Assembly: GCA_023417065.1 (NCBI GenBank)
Contig: JAEZGH010000046.1
Span: 1 to 48,413 of the forward strand
Source of the DNA: Bacteroidota bacterium
GTDB taxonomy: Bacteria > Bacteroidota > Bacteroidia > Cytophagales > Cyclobacteriaceae
Length of the DNA: 48,413 nt
Reading direction: 5' to 3'
Shown: piece after piece, positions 32,528 to 40,959 of the stretch
How positions within the stretch are numbered: the first letter of the stretch is position 1
How the letters are laid out: each line of letters begins with the position of its first letter
The notes under the pieces: model-generated
The model's database searches: none
What the model was told of the DNA's origin: nothing
The model's input: the letters and a program-made list of their open reading frames with translations, nothing else
Made by a program: the position numbers and the translations under genes

Positions 32528-33385
32528 TTACAGGCGTGACGAAACGGAAGATTCAGTTTCTTCATGAGGTAATTCCTCCCAATTGGCTGGTTCGTCCATA
32601 TGGAGATACTGCAGTATCTTGATCTCAACCTGTTTCATCTTCAATCCACGAAGGTACTTACCGTTCCGCGCGAGGATGAGCCTGCCGGTCTCCTCTGAGA
32701 TAGCCATAACGAGCGTATCTGTATTTTCTGACATTCCAACGGCTGCCCTATGACGCAGGCCGAAGTTTGGCGGCAGGTGATCGTTCTCGCTAACGGGCAG
32801 GATACATCTAGCCGCTTTGATTCGCGACTTATGAATAATCACAGCTCCGTCGTGGAGCGGCGAATTCTTGTTGAAGATTGAAAGCAGGAGACGTTTGGAG
32901 ATTTTTGAATCAAGAGGATCTCCGGTTTCAACATAGAACTTCAACTCCGAATCACGTGTGAATACCACCAAGGCACCCGTCTTCGAAGCCTTTAGTGATT
33001 TGGCCGCCTCCATGATTTCGTCAACATCAAAATCTTCCTGATACTGAGTTCGCCACGGGGTAATGGTCCGGAAAAAGTTTTCACGGAATTCCGTTCCCCG
33101 CCCGATGACAAGGAGGAACTTCCGGATTTCGGGTTGGAAAAGAATAATCATCGCCAGTACTCCGACCCCCATAAACTGCCCCAGGATCGTAGCCAGCAGT
33201 TCCATCTGCGCTGCACGAACGATGAGATAGATTAGATACAGTGCCAGGATTCCGAGGAAGATGTTAACAGCAATACTACCGCGGATTAGCTTATACACCT
33301 GATACAACAACAGGCTGACCAGCGCTATGTCGATGAAATCAACAAGCGATACGTCAAGAAATCCTATTTTGATCAGGTATAGCAT
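32528..33385 (-). CDS. cdaA: Diadenylate cyclase CdaA (DisA_N domain)
   Basis: Membrane enzyme that makes cyclic di-AMP from two ATP, a signal for osmotic and potassium balance. 285 residues. Three hydrophobic helices at about 13-95 (FIDIALVSLLLYQVYKLI; NIFLGILALYLIYLIVRA; ILGQFMGVGVLAMIILFQ) precede the cyclase domain at about 95-260. The two catalytic motifs are intact: DGA at 179-181 (SPLHDGAVIIHK) and RHR at 211-213 (GLRHRAAVGMSE). PEIRKFLLVIGRG is the usual linker. An exact -7 box lies 7 bases upstream of the ATG, so the mRNA may be leaderless. Upstream is folP, downstream the caspase gene. Confidence 0.94.
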   Translation of the reverse strand: MLYLIKIGFLDVSLVDFIDIALVSLLLYQVYKLIRGSIAVNIFLGILALYLIYLIVRAAQMELLATILGQFMGVGVLAMIILFQPEIRKFLLVIGRGTEFRENFFRTITPWRTQYQEDFDVDEIMEAAKSLKASKTGALVVFTRDSELKFYVETGDPLDSKISKRLLLSIFNKNSPLHDGAVIIHKSRIKAARCILPVSENDHLPPNFGLRHRAAVGMSENTDTLVMAISEETGRLILARNGKYLRGLKMKQVEIKILQYLHMDEPANWEELPHEETESSVSSRL

Positions 33386-33392
33386 TCTATAA

Positions 33393-33400
33393 CAAAGGTA
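33393..33400 (-). promoter_or_regulatory. -7 box of cdaA, close to the start codon
   Basis: Exact TAnnTTTG (TACCTTTG on the minus strand), followed by 7 bases and the ATG. If used, the mRNA would be nearly leaderless. No TTG at -33. Confidence 0.5.
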
Positions 33401-33445
33401 TTTATTTCAACCTCCTCTTCACCATACGCGGGAGAGAATTACTGC

Positions 33446-34306
33446 TTAACCAAGATGCTTCAGCAAATCGACTGCCTGCCGTGCTTCCTTCACATCGTGG
33501 ACCCTGAGGATTGAAGCCCCGCGCAGTAATGCGACGGTATGGAGGACTGAGGTTCCATTGAGCGCTTCTTCAGGAGTAATGTTCAATGTCTTCCATATCA
33601 TCGACTTTCGGCTGACACCCACCATCAATGGCCGATTGAGCGCCCAGAACTGTGATAAGTTCTGCAGCATTTTAAAATTCTGATCAACAGTTTTAGCAAA
33701 GCCAAAGCCGGGATCGATTATTACATCGCGAGTGCCCTGACTCACGAGCTTCGTAACTGTCACCTGGAGTTCGGCAATCACGTCGCGGGTTACATTCTCA
33801 TATACGGAGTGGCTGGCCATTGTTGCCGGTGTTCCTCTCATATGCATCAGGATGTAAGGCACCTGAAGCTCCGCTACTGCGGGTATCATACCAGCGTCGA
33901 GATTACCGCCTGAGACGTCGTTGATGATATTTGCTCCCTCCTGGCAGGCAGCCCTCGCTACTGCACCGCGGAATGTATCCACAGAGATAACGACGTCCGG
34001 AAATTCACGCCGAATCCATCCAATGGGCCGTGCGACGCGATCGATTTCTTCGGATTCTGATACCTCCCCCGCACCGGGCCTCGTCGAATAACCGCCCACA
34101 TCAATGATGCTGGCGCCGTCATCCACCATTTGCATCACTCGCCTCAGGATCGCATCCCGCTCAGTATAGCGGTTTCCGTCGAAAAAACTGTCGGGAGTTA
34201 CATTCAGGATTCCCATCACCTTCGGCTCGCGAAGGTCCATCAACACCCCCTGTATATTCAGTGTGTGGTTTAACAAAAATCCCGTACTTTCGGACGAAAA
34301 TCTCAT
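33446..34306 (-). CDS. folP: Dihydropteroate synthase
   Basis: Joins p-aminobenzoate to dihydropterin pyrophosphate in folate synthesis; target of sulfonamides. 286 residues, a TIM barrel. Motifs: KVMGILNVTPDSFFDGNRY (loop 1), DDGASIIDVGGYSTRPGA (loop 2), VVISVDTFRGAVA, NIINDVSGG, PYILMHMRGTP, DVIIDPGFGFAKTVDQN and VGVSRKSMIWK. All pterin and sulfonamide-site loops look complete. The ATG at 34304-34306 gives the usual N-terminal strand (NHTLNIQGVLMDL). It is divergent from the DUF1599 gene, with about 53 bases between, and is first in the folP-cdaA-caspase direction. Confidence 0.95.
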   Translation of the reverse strand: MRFSSESTGFLLNHTLNIQGVLMDLREPKVMGILNVTPDSFFDGNRYTERDAILRRVMQMVDDGASIIDVGGYSTRPGAGEVSESEEIDRVARPIGWIRREFPDVVISVDTFRGAVARAACQEGANIINDVSGGNLDAGMIPAVAELQVPYILMHMRGTPATMASHSVYENVTRDVIAELQVTVTKLVSQGTRDVIIDPGFGFAKTVDQNFKMLQNLSQFWALNRPLMVGVSRKSMIWKTLNITPEEALNGTSVLHTVALLRGASILRVHDVKEARQAVDLLKHLG

Positions 34307-34359
34307 TTAGAAAAAGAGTTTTCAATTCAAATTACCAAGTTAAAGCTAAATTTTTGTTT

Positions 34360-34899
34360 GTGGTTGAAAAAACAGCACAGGAATACAAAGCCATCATCGC
34401 TACGTGTCAATCGCTCTTTGAGAAAAAGACGCGCGACTACGGAACAGCATGGCGTATCCTGCGGTTACCTTCCATAACCGATCAGATTTTCATAAAAGCA
34501 CAGCGAATCCGCAGTATTCAGGAAAAGGGTGTGCAGAAAGTGGGAGACCCCGTACGCGATGAATTCATCGGAATCATCAACTACTGCATCATCGCCCTGA
34601 TCCAAATCCGGCTTCCGGAAAACGCCGCCCTCGAACTCTCATACGAAGAATTGAAGCCACTCTATGATGAAGTGGTCGACGAAACATTCGCATTACTTCA
34701 AAACAAAAACCACGACTACGGCGAGGCGTGGCGCGACATGCGTGTCACCTCTATCACAGACATCATTCTGATGAAACTGCTGCGCGTAAAACAAATTGAA
34801 GATAATCAGGGAAAGACCCTTGTGAGCGAAGGTGTCAAGGCAAACTATCAGGATATGATCAATTATGCTGTTTTTGCCCTGATCCTGTTAACTGACTAA
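34360..34899 (+). CDS. DUF1599 protein with internal duplication
   Basis: 179 residues from GTG 34360-34362; upstream frame codons are AT-rich and not conserved-looking. The protein is two copies of one unit of about 75-80 residues. Unit 1 has LFEKKTRDYGTAWRILRLPS, ITDQIFIKAQRIRSIQEKG and EFIGIINYCIIALIQI; unit 2 has LLQNKNHDYGEAWRDMRVTS, ITDIILMKLLRVKQIED and NYQDMINYAVFALILL. The DYGxAW, SITDxIxxKxxRxxxI and INYxxxAL landmarks occur in both, so it is a tandem duplication. DUF1599 has been grouped with nucleotide-modification-associated domains, but its reaction is unknown. It is 20 bases ahead of the DoxX-like gene, same operon. Confidence 0.8.
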   Translation: MVEKTAQEYKAIIATCQSLFEKKTRDYGTAWRILRLPSITDQIFIKAQRIRSIQEKGVQKVGDPVRDEFIGIINYCIIALIQIRLPENAALELSYEELKPLYDEVVDETFALLQNKNHDYGEAWRDMRVTSITDIILMKLLRVKQIEDNQGKTLVSEGVKANYQDMINYAVFALILLTD

Positions 34900-34919
34900 A
34901 TAACATTCCGGTATTAACT

Positions 34920-36035
34920 ATGAGAAAAGCAATTGATCAGTTTTCCAGATTCTTTATCGGTATCCTGTTCATATTCTCCGGCCTGATCAAACTCAACGAT
35001 CCGATCGGAACACAGATCAAAATGGAGGAGTACTTTGAAGTATTCGCGTCCGACTTCCACCCCGTTTTCCTGATCTTCAGAGGCATCGCACTTGAGATCG
35101 GACTGATCATGATCATTCTGGAAATCGCGCTGGGTGTGGCGGTACTCATTTTCTGGAGAATGAACCTCACGGCAACCCTGATGCTCATTCTGCTGGTCTT
35201 CTTTACATTCCTGACCGGCTATTCTCATTTTACCAATGCCGTAACAGATTGCGGCTGCTTCGGAGACGCCATCAAACTCACTCCCCTACAGTCATTCATC
35301 AAAGACCTGATTCTCCTGGTATTTGTTCTTCATCTCTTTTGGTATCGCAAGAGTTACCGCCCGGTGCTTTATACAAGAACAGGAAATCTCGTGATCGGGG
35401 TGGTAACGGTGCTATCGCTTGCCGTTGGCATCTACGCCATTAAACATCTCCCATTCATTGATTTCCGCGCCTATAAAATCGGAAATAACATCCCTGAACA
35501 AATGCGGCCTCAGGAGGCTCCGATTTTTGAATACGTTTTCATACGGAAGGACAACGGCAAAGAGGAGCGTTCCACAAAATATCTGATGGATACCACGCTC
35601 TATACTTATAAGAGCGTCGAGCAACTTAATCCAGAAAAAACAAAAGCAAAAATCACCGACTATTCTGTATCAAGTGCCGAAGGGGATGATGTCACTCAGA
35701 TGACCTTCGATGGTAACAAACTACTATTTGTTATCTACGACGTCCGAAAAGCATCCACGGACAACATGGATGCAATACGCGCGTTGATCAACAATCTGGA
35801 TGGGAAGGTTGATATGATGATTTTAACAGCCTCCGGTCCGGATGAAGCAGAGGCTTTCCGTCATGAACATCAACTCGCTATTCCGTATTACCTGGCCGAC
35901 GCCACGGTTCTGAAAACTATCGTGCGCGCAAATCCGGGCATCACGCTTTGGAGCAACGGTACCGTTATGGGCATGTGGCACCACAACGACACACCGGATG
36001 CGAGCGATGTACTGTCTCTGCTGAATGCCCAATAG
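34920..36035 (+). CDS. BT_3928-family DoxX/MauE-like membrane protein with thioredoxin-like C-domain
   Basis: 371 residues. Four to five transmembrane helices in the first 190 residues (FFIGILFIFSGLIKLNDPIG; LEIGLIMIILEIALGVAVLI; LMLILLVFFTFLTGYSHF; LVIGVVTVLSLAVGIYAI). A DCGCFGDAIKLTP motif at about 110-122 carries the redox cysteines common to MauE/DoxX and vitamin K reductase-like proteins. The C-terminal domain, about 200-371, has a thioredoxin-like layout (LLFVIYDVRK, VDMMILTASGPDEAEAF, GITLWSNGTVMGMWH), but no CxxC, so it is not a normal disulfide catalyst. Membrane-bound; substrate unknown. It follows DUF1599, a usual neighbour in Bacteroidota. Confidence 0.78.
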   Translation: MRKAIDQFSRFFIGILFIFSGLIKLNDPIGTQIKMEEYFEVFASDFHPVFLIFRGIALEIGLIMIILEIALGVAVLIFWRMNLTATLMLILLVFFTFLTGYSHFTNAVTDCGCFGDAIKLTPLQSFIKDLILLVFVLHLFWYRKSYRPVLYTRTGNLVIGVVTVLSLAVGIYAIKHLPFIDFRAYKIGNNIPEQMRPQEAPIFEYVFIRKDNGKEERSTKYLMDTTLYTYKSVEQLNPEKTKAKITDYSVSSAEGDDVTQMTFDGNKLLFVIYDVRKASTDNMDAIRALINNLDGKVDMMILTASGPDEAEAFRHEHQLAIPYYLADATVLKTIVRANPGITLWSNGTVMGMWHHNDTPDASDVLSLLNAQ

Positions 36036-36036
36036 G

Positions 36037-36540
36037 ATGAAGATCTTTCTGATTGGAATGCCGGGGGCGGGAAAGAGCACCTTAGGACGACAACTAGCGG
36101 GTGCGTTAGCACTGCCGTTTTATGATCTCGATAAGGAAATCGAAAAAAGGGAGGGCCGCACCATTCCCGAAATCTTTGGTCAATCGGGAGAAGATCACTT
36201 CAGGTTAATAGAATCCACGTTATTGCGGGAATTCGCCGGAAAGGGAAGCAGCTTTGTTCTCGCGACGGGCGGTGGTGCGCCGTGCTTTTTCGGAAACATG
36301 GAAACCCTTAAATCCTCAGGCTTAACGATATATCTGAAGGTGCCGATCACCACCCTCCTGCAGCGACTGCGAAATTCCAAAAACCGGCCACTGTTGGAGA
36401 CTGACCAGGACCGTGAAACGCGACTTACATCACTGCTTGAAACACGACAACTGGTCTACGAACAGGCTGCCCTGATTATCAGCAATCCCGATGTGAGCAA
36501 AGTAATTGACGCAATCCATCGGAGCGGAGTTAATAGGTGA
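36037..36540 (+). CDS. aroK: Shikimate kinase
   Basis: Phosphorylates shikimate at the 3-hydroxyl in chorismate synthesis. 167 residues. Walker A GMPGAGKST at residues 7-15, shikimate-binding DLDKEIEKREGRTIPEIF (about 33-50) and GGGAPCF, lid region LRNSKNRPLL with the Arg of the lid, and a C-terminal LVYEQAALII. The ATG 36037-36039 is 1 base after the preceding stop; a start four codons earlier (36025) would overlap the DoxX-like gene, and either is possible. The final 11 bases overlap the convergent outer-membrane gene. Gluconate kinases are similar, but the DxD and GGGA motifs fit AroK. Confidence 0.92.
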   Translation: MKIFLIGMPGAGKSTLGRQLAGALALPFYDLDKEIEKREGRTIPEIFGQSGEDHFRLIESTLLREFAGKGSSFVLATGGGAPCFFGNMETLKSSGLTIYLKVPITTLLQRLRNSKNRPLLETDQDRETRLTSLLETRQLVYEQAALIISNPDVSKVIDAIHRSGVNR

Positions 36541-38110
36541 TACCAATCGTAATCATCCCGGTAAGGATTTTCTGCTTGATGTCAACAACCGGGCTGAAAA
36601 GTTGGATATCCATATTTCCACTGTCCACCTCTTCGAAAAGGGGCCCGTTTTCGGATAGGTGATACGGGATATACTGGCTATCACGCTTGGTCTGTATCAG
36701 CGCAAAATCAACATACGCGCGTTTAAACCGAACTCCCAAACCACCCGATATCGCGTTGATGCGTTTTCCCAGTGCCTCGTTTGCCCAACCACTCGCCTGC
36801 GACGAGAAGCCGCCCCGCACCCTGAGAATATTGTATCGGAACTCCGCACCGAGCCGGAAATTCAGCGTCGATTCAAGGTCACGGCGTATGTCATCATTCT
36901 CCGGTGCATAAGAAATTCCGTCAATTTCGGAGCTGTACTTCGCCTTTGAAGGATTCATATACTCAACATCTGCGGAAACGAAGCCGTATTTCGACAGGAA
37001 GGTCGCGCCAGCAGATAACCGCGACGGAGCCCTGAAATTATACTCGGAAGTAACGACATCGGTACCCGCCGATTCGTTGTCTAAGATCGTCTTGCCATCC
37101 CCGTAGTAATCGAATTGTTTCCATTCTGTGTCCATCCACGCTTCATACCTCTCTACTAGTTCATAATATGTCGGCGTTGTGTACGCGACCCCTACCTGAA
37201 TAAAATCAACAGGTCGGAAGATTGCACCCAAAGTCGCATTGATTCCCGATCCCGTAATTCTAAGCGTTTCATCGAGTTCCAGCCCCGTAAAGAATGGGTC
37301 CACGTCGTAGCTCTCTGAAAACAGTTTGTTCGACTTATAGCGGATAGATGTTATTCCAATTCCTCCACCGACAAAGATGCGATCATCAAAGTTGGCTCCA
37401 TAGCTGATACTCCATTGATTAGAGGCGCCGGATGTAACGATTTGTTCCGCCTGACGGGCATCCGAAAGGTATTCCTGGAAATTGGATTGAACATCGGTAA
37501 AATACTGATCTCGGGGAAATGACGGGTCAAGCGCGTCTGTCGGGCCGAACAAATAGTTGTAATAGGCCAGTCCCACGGGTGAGTTGTAGTTATATCCACC
37601 TTCCATGAACTGATCCGTGGTTGCTCCCCAGGCTGCCTCCATAAAAGAAGGAATGATTGAGTTGGCGTTATTATCACCCCTATATCGGATCGTATTATTG
37701 AAGTCGTTGATCCGGTTAAAGGAAATCGCAAATGAACCGCCGATAAAACTTCCACCGTCACGTCCCGAAGGCACGTTGAATACGGCAGCAAACCCGGGGA
37801 TATTCAGTTTTGAATCATCTTCAGAAACCTTAGTTCCGAAGTAGCGCGTGTCGTTTGTAATTCCACGTTGACCGATGGAAAGTGCAAACTCTGACCGATT
37901 ATACATTCCCAGTCCGGCCGGATTCGAATATGCCGAGCTAAAATCACCGCCGAGTGAAATCTGCGTACCGCCAAGTGCCTGAATCCGGGCACTTCCGCCG
38001 GGCCGCGTCTGGCTGAAGAGCAGCGCCGTTTCGGTATAACTCTGGCCGTACAGTCCGCCGGAAAAGAGCAAAGCGATAGCGCTGAGGAAGAAAAATGACC
38101 TCATTTTCAT
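36530..38110 (-). CDS. OmpP1/FadL-family outer-membrane beta-barrel protein
   Basis: 526 residues: signal peptide to about 22 (FSGGLYGQ), then a plug-like start (GGSARIQALGGTQISLGGDF, SSAYSNPAGLGMYNRSEF), the hallmark of this FadL/PorV-type group. Alternating amphipathic strands follow, including SYGANFDDRIFVGGGIGIT, FIQVGVAYTTPTYYEL, GAEFRYNILRVRGGFSSQA and GGLGVRFKRAYVDFALI. It ends on an aromatic strand (GMITIGITY), as expected for barrel insertion. It probably lets hydrophobic substrates through the outer membrane, though PorV-like secretion shuttles share this fold. A second ATG two codons on is equally possible. It lies 24 bases downstream of the Tyr/Trp-rich secreted protein. Confidence 0.85.
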   Translation of the reverse strand: MKMRSFFFLSAIALLFSGGLYGQSYTETALLFSQTRPGGSARIQALGGTQISLGGDFSSAYSNPAGLGMYNRSEFALSIGQRGITNDTRYFGTKVSEDDSKLNIPGFAAVFNVPSGRDGGSFIGGSFAISFNRINDFNNTIRYRGDNNANSIIPSFMEAAWGATTDQFMEGGYNYNSPVGLAYYNYLFGPTDALDPSFPRDQYFTDVQSNFQEYLSDARQAEQIVTSGASNQWSISYGANFDDRIFVGGGIGITSIRYKSNKLFSESYDVDPFFTGLELDETLRITGSGINATLGAIFRPVDFIQVGVAYTTPTYYELVERYEAWMDTEWKQFDYYGDGKTILDNESAGTDVVTSEYNFRAPSRLSAGATFLSKYGFVSADVEYMNPSKAKYSSEIDGISYAPENDDIRRDLESTLNFRLGAEFRYNILRVRGGFSSQASGWANEALGKRINAISGGLGVRFKRAYVDFALIQTKRDSQYIPYHLSENGPLFEEVDSGNMDIQLFSPVVDIKQKILTGMITIGITY

Positions 38111-38134
38111 AATGCTTGCGTTAAAGGAAAGGAA

Positions 38135-39244
38135 CTATCTACCGCCTCTGGACCTCCCGTTGGATCCTCCTGAAGGCGCAGGCGACGAGCTTCGCGTAGT
38201 CCCACCACTGTTATAGGATGGTGAGCTGCTTCGGCTCGGCGCGCTGTACGAATTATTCGAATTCCCGAACGATGAGTTCTGATAGGAATTGGAATAGTTA
38301 GACGTACGGGTCCGCGAGTTAGAATTGTACGAGCTGTTGGAATTCGAATTACTAGTGTTCGAAGGGTTTGTGTACCTCCACGACTTATTATAATATTCAC
38401 TCGCACCGCTGCTTGTCCGGCCGTTGGAATTCGTCCTGCTGCCGGAAGTATTGCTCTGGGTGTACGAAGACGTTCTGGTCCTGGAGTTATTGTACTGATT
38501 TGCCCCCGCTGATTCACTTCTCACAGGCCGCTTACCATAAACAACCTTACGGCTGCTACCCTCTCCACTATTATCTACGATAATTACACGCGGGTAACCT
38601 CCGTACCATGATCTGTTATACCAGGAATTGTAACCATACGCATAGGGAGAGCCCCATCCGTAGTAATCCCAGGACCATGCACTCGTGGGATTTCCCCAGT
38701 AATTATTATACCCCCAGCCATAGTTCCATCTGCTGCCCCAATAGAAGCTGAAAGAACTTGAATAGCTCGATCTGTAATAAGGATCATTCCAGGGGTTACC
38801 CCAGGCGTTGTAATAACTACCGTAGAAGGGCGAATTCCATGAATAGATGGACGGCCCCCAATAATTACCATGATACCACGTGCTGTTATACCAGTTGTTG
38901 AAATTGTTGTTAAACTGGTTCAGATTGTTTGCATTCTGATATTGATAATTGTTGATGAAGTAGTCTTCGTTGTCGGCCTGAGCAGTTTCTGCATTTTCGC
39001 GCGATGAGTACTCAGGATTGACCGTCCGTGCCGAATAGCTATCCGTCGGGTTCAATTCATCCGAGGCGTTCGAACGCCGGTTTGCCTTCCTGGCATCGGC
39101 AGCCGCATATTGCTGAGCCGAGAGATCGCGCAGTTTCTGCCGGTCTTTCGAGTTGAAATACATATCATCGTGCTCAATATCCTGAGCCACGGCAGACACT
39201 GTAAAAAGTGTCAGTATATAGATGCCAAGAATCCTGCTTTTCAT
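38135..39244 (-). CDS. Tyr/Trp/Asn/Ser-rich low-complexity secreted protein
   Basis: 369 residues. Signal peptide to about 20 (FTVSAVAQ), a charged stretch with AQQYAAADARKANRRSNA, then a centre (about 95-215) built of aromatic and Asn/Gly residues. Examples are NNFNNWYNSTWYHGNYWGPS, WNSPFYGSYYNAWGNPW and WGWGSPYAYGYN-like runs. A short beta segment PRVIIVDNSGEGSSRKVVYG follows, then a Ser/Asn/Thr/Arg-rich tail ending SGGSNGRSRGGR. No enzyme domain. Such composition suits a self-associating surface or matrix protein; the tail may be glycosylated or sticky, which is inference. It is not a T9SS cargo of the usual form, as it has no sorting domain. It is transcribed with the FadL-like porin. Confidence 0.72.
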   Translation of the reverse strand: MKSRILGIYILTLFTVSAVAQDIEHDDMYFNSKDRQKLRDLSAQQYAAADARKANRRSNASDELNPTDSYSARTVNPEYSSRENAETAQADNEDYFINNYQYQNANNLNQFNNNFNNWYNSTWYHGNYWGPSIYSWNSPFYGSYYNAWGNPWNDPYYRSSYSSSFSFYWGSRWNYGWGYNNYWGNPTSAWSWDYYGWGSPYAYGYNSWYNRSWYGGYPRVIIVDNSGEGSSRKVVYGKRPVRSESAGANQYNNSRTRTSSYTQSNTSGSRTNSNGRTSSGASEYYNKSWRYTNPSNTSNSNSNSSYNSNSRTRTSNYSNSYQNSSFGNSNNSYSAPSRSSSPSYNSGGTTRSSSPAPSGGSNGRSRGGR

Positions 39245-39255
39245 GTCTGTTCAGT

Positions 39256-39267
39256 TAGTACGTACTA
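39256..39267. promoter_or_regulatory. 12-bp perfect palindrome upstream of the Tyr/Trp-rich protein
   Basis: TAGTACGTACTA, 11 bases upstream of the start codon at 39244. It could be an operator for a dimeric regulator. Confidence 0.35.
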
Positions 39268-39347
39268 TCAATACATTAACGTTAAACTGCCAATAAAGTG
39301 CATCGATAAAGCTACAAAATTTAACTGGTTATTCTTTACCGTAGATT

Positions 39348-39355
39348 TATATTTG
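39348..39355 (+). promoter_or_regulatory. -7 box of proS
   Basis: Exact TAnnTTTG (TATATTTG), 37 bases ahead of the proS ATG. The -33 region reads TGG where TTG is expected. Confidence 0.5.
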
Positions 39356-39392
39356 CCTTTTCGTAATAAAAAGAAACAATAATTATACCAGC

Positions 39393-40871
39393 ATGGGCAA
39401 GGAATTACCAAGCAGATCTGAAGATTACTCTTTGTGGTACAACGAATTAGTGAAGAAGGCCGACCTGGCCGAACACTCTGACGTCAGAGGATGTATGGTA
39501 ATCAAGCCCTATGGCTACAGCATCTGGGAAAAGATGCAGCAGGCCCTGGACACCATGTTCAAGGAAACAGGGCACTCTAACGCCTATTTCCCCTTGTTTG
39601 TGCCAAAGAGTTTATTCGAAGCTGAGGAACAAAATGCCGAAGGATTTGCCAAGGAATGCGCCATTGTTACCCATTATCGGCTGAAAAACGATCCGGATAA
39701 AAAGGGCCGCCTGATAGTGGATCCCGAAGCAAAACTCGAGGAAGAACTCGTCGTAAGACCTACCAGCGAAGCAATTATCTGGAATACGTATAAAAAGTGG
39801 ATTCATTCTTACCGCGACCTGCCTATTCTCGTCAATCAATGGGCTAACGTTGTGCGTTGGGAAATGCGTACGCGCCTGTTCCTGCGTACGGCCGAATTTC
39901 TTTGGCAGGAAGGCCACACGGCACACAGTACCTCCGAGGAAGCGGTAGCCGAAACAGTTCAAATGCTGGAAGTATACGCAACGTTCGCCGAACAGTTCAT
40001 GGCATTGCCCGTGTACAAAGGCCGCAAATCCGAAGGCGAACGCTTCCCCGGCGCAATTGATACCTACTGCATCGAGGCAATGATGCAGGACGGTAAGGCC
40101 CTCCAGGCAGGCACATCGCATTTCCTCGGACAGAATTTCGCCAAAGCCTTTGATGTTCAGTTCACCGGCAAGGACGGAAAACTCCAGCACGTGTGGGGCA
40201 CGAGCTGGGGAGTGAGCACCCGTCTTATGGGCGCTCTCATTATGGCTCACTCCGACGACGACGGACTAGTCCTGCCTCCAAAGCTTGCTCCAATTCACGT
40301 GGTGATTGTCCCGATCTACAAATCCGATGACGAGCTCGCGCGTATTTCTGAAAAGGTGGCTGAAATCACAGGACAACTGAAGAAACTCGGACTAACGGTA
40401 AAATTCGACAACCGCGATACACACAAGCCCGGATTTAAGTTTGCCGAATGGGAACTCAAAGGTGTCCCTGTACGCCTTGCAATCGGCCCCCGGGATCTGG
40501 AAAACGGCACTGTGGAAGTGGCGCGCCGCGATACGCGCGAGAAGTCGACACTGAGACTGGAGGAGGTTGCTACCACAATCCCTGCACTGCTTGACGAAAT
40601 TCAAGCCGGAATATATGCCCGGGCCAAGTCCTTCCAGGCACAAATGACTACCCCTGTCGATACATACGACGAGTTCAAGAAGGTTTTGGACGAAAAAGGA
40701 GGTTTTATTGCCGCTCACTGGGACGGAACAAAAGAAACGGAGGCCGCTATCAAGGAAGAAACGAAGGCTACAATCAGGTGTATTTTGCTGGATTCCCCAG
40801 AAGAATCCGGAAAATGCATCTATTCGGGCAAGGAATCTTCTAGACGAGTCCTTTTCGCACGCGCATATTGA
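39393..40871 (+). CDS. proS: Prolyl-tRNA synthetase, short archaeal/eukaryote type
   Basis: Class II synthetase that charges tRNA-Pro with proline. 492 residues without the bacterial editing insertion, so it is the short ProS type 3. Class II motif 2 has VVRPTSEAIIWNTYKKWI, LPILVNQWANVVRWEMRTR and FLRTAEFLWQEGHTAHSTSE; motif 3 region has LQAGTSHFLGQNFAKAF and HVWGTSWGVSTRLMGALIM. The anticodon-binding domain (about 300-400) begins APIHVVIVPIY. The last 70 residues (AAHWDGTKETEAAIKEETKA, CIYSGKES) are the zinc-like C-terminal domain, with fewer cysteines than its archaeal version. Transcribed alone. Starts at ATG 39393. Confidence 0.95.
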   Translation: MGKELPSRSEDYSLWYNELVKKADLAEHSDVRGCMVIKPYGYSIWEKMQQALDTMFKETGHSNAYFPLFVPKSLFEAEEQNAEGFAKECAIVTHYRLKNDPDKKGRLIVDPEAKLEEELVVRPTSEAIIWNTYKKWIHSYRDLPILVNQWANVVRWEMRTRLFLRTAEFLWQEGHTAHSTSEEAVAETVQMLEVYATFAEQFMALPVYKGRKSEGERFPGAIDTYCIEAMMQDGKALQAGTSHFLGQNFAKAFDVQFTGKDGKLQHVWGTSWGVSTRLMGALIMAHSDDDGLVLPPKLAPIHVVIVPIYKSDDELARISEKVAEITGQLKKLGLTVKFDNRDTHKPGFKFAEWELKGVPVRLAIGPRDLENGTVEVARRDTREKSTLRLEEVATTIPALLDEIQAGIYARAKSFQAQMTTPVDTYDEFKKVLDEKGGFIAAHWDGTKETEAAIKEETKATIRCILLDSPEESGKCIYSGKESSRRVLFARAY

Positions 40872-40959
40872 TCCCGATCAACCGGCCTTTCTGGATTTTT
40901 CCGGAAATAATTCCCACTTTCGTGTCCCTCCCGTTTAAATACACAGGACGAACAAGATC

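Noticed and set aside
28803..33385. CBASS-like defence module (cyclase plus caspase effector)
   Set aside because: CdaA is a housekeeping DisA_N cyclase, not a CD-NTase; the caspase is exported and no ancillary defence genes are present.
38107..38871. Antisense-frame and same-strand shadow ORFs (Arg/Thr/Ile-rich) in the Tyr/Trp-rich gene
   Set aside because: They come from the low-complexity codon pattern of the real gene and lack their own start signals.
39612..40250. 212-residue antisense frame within proS
   Set aside because: Shadow of proS; no recognisable domain.
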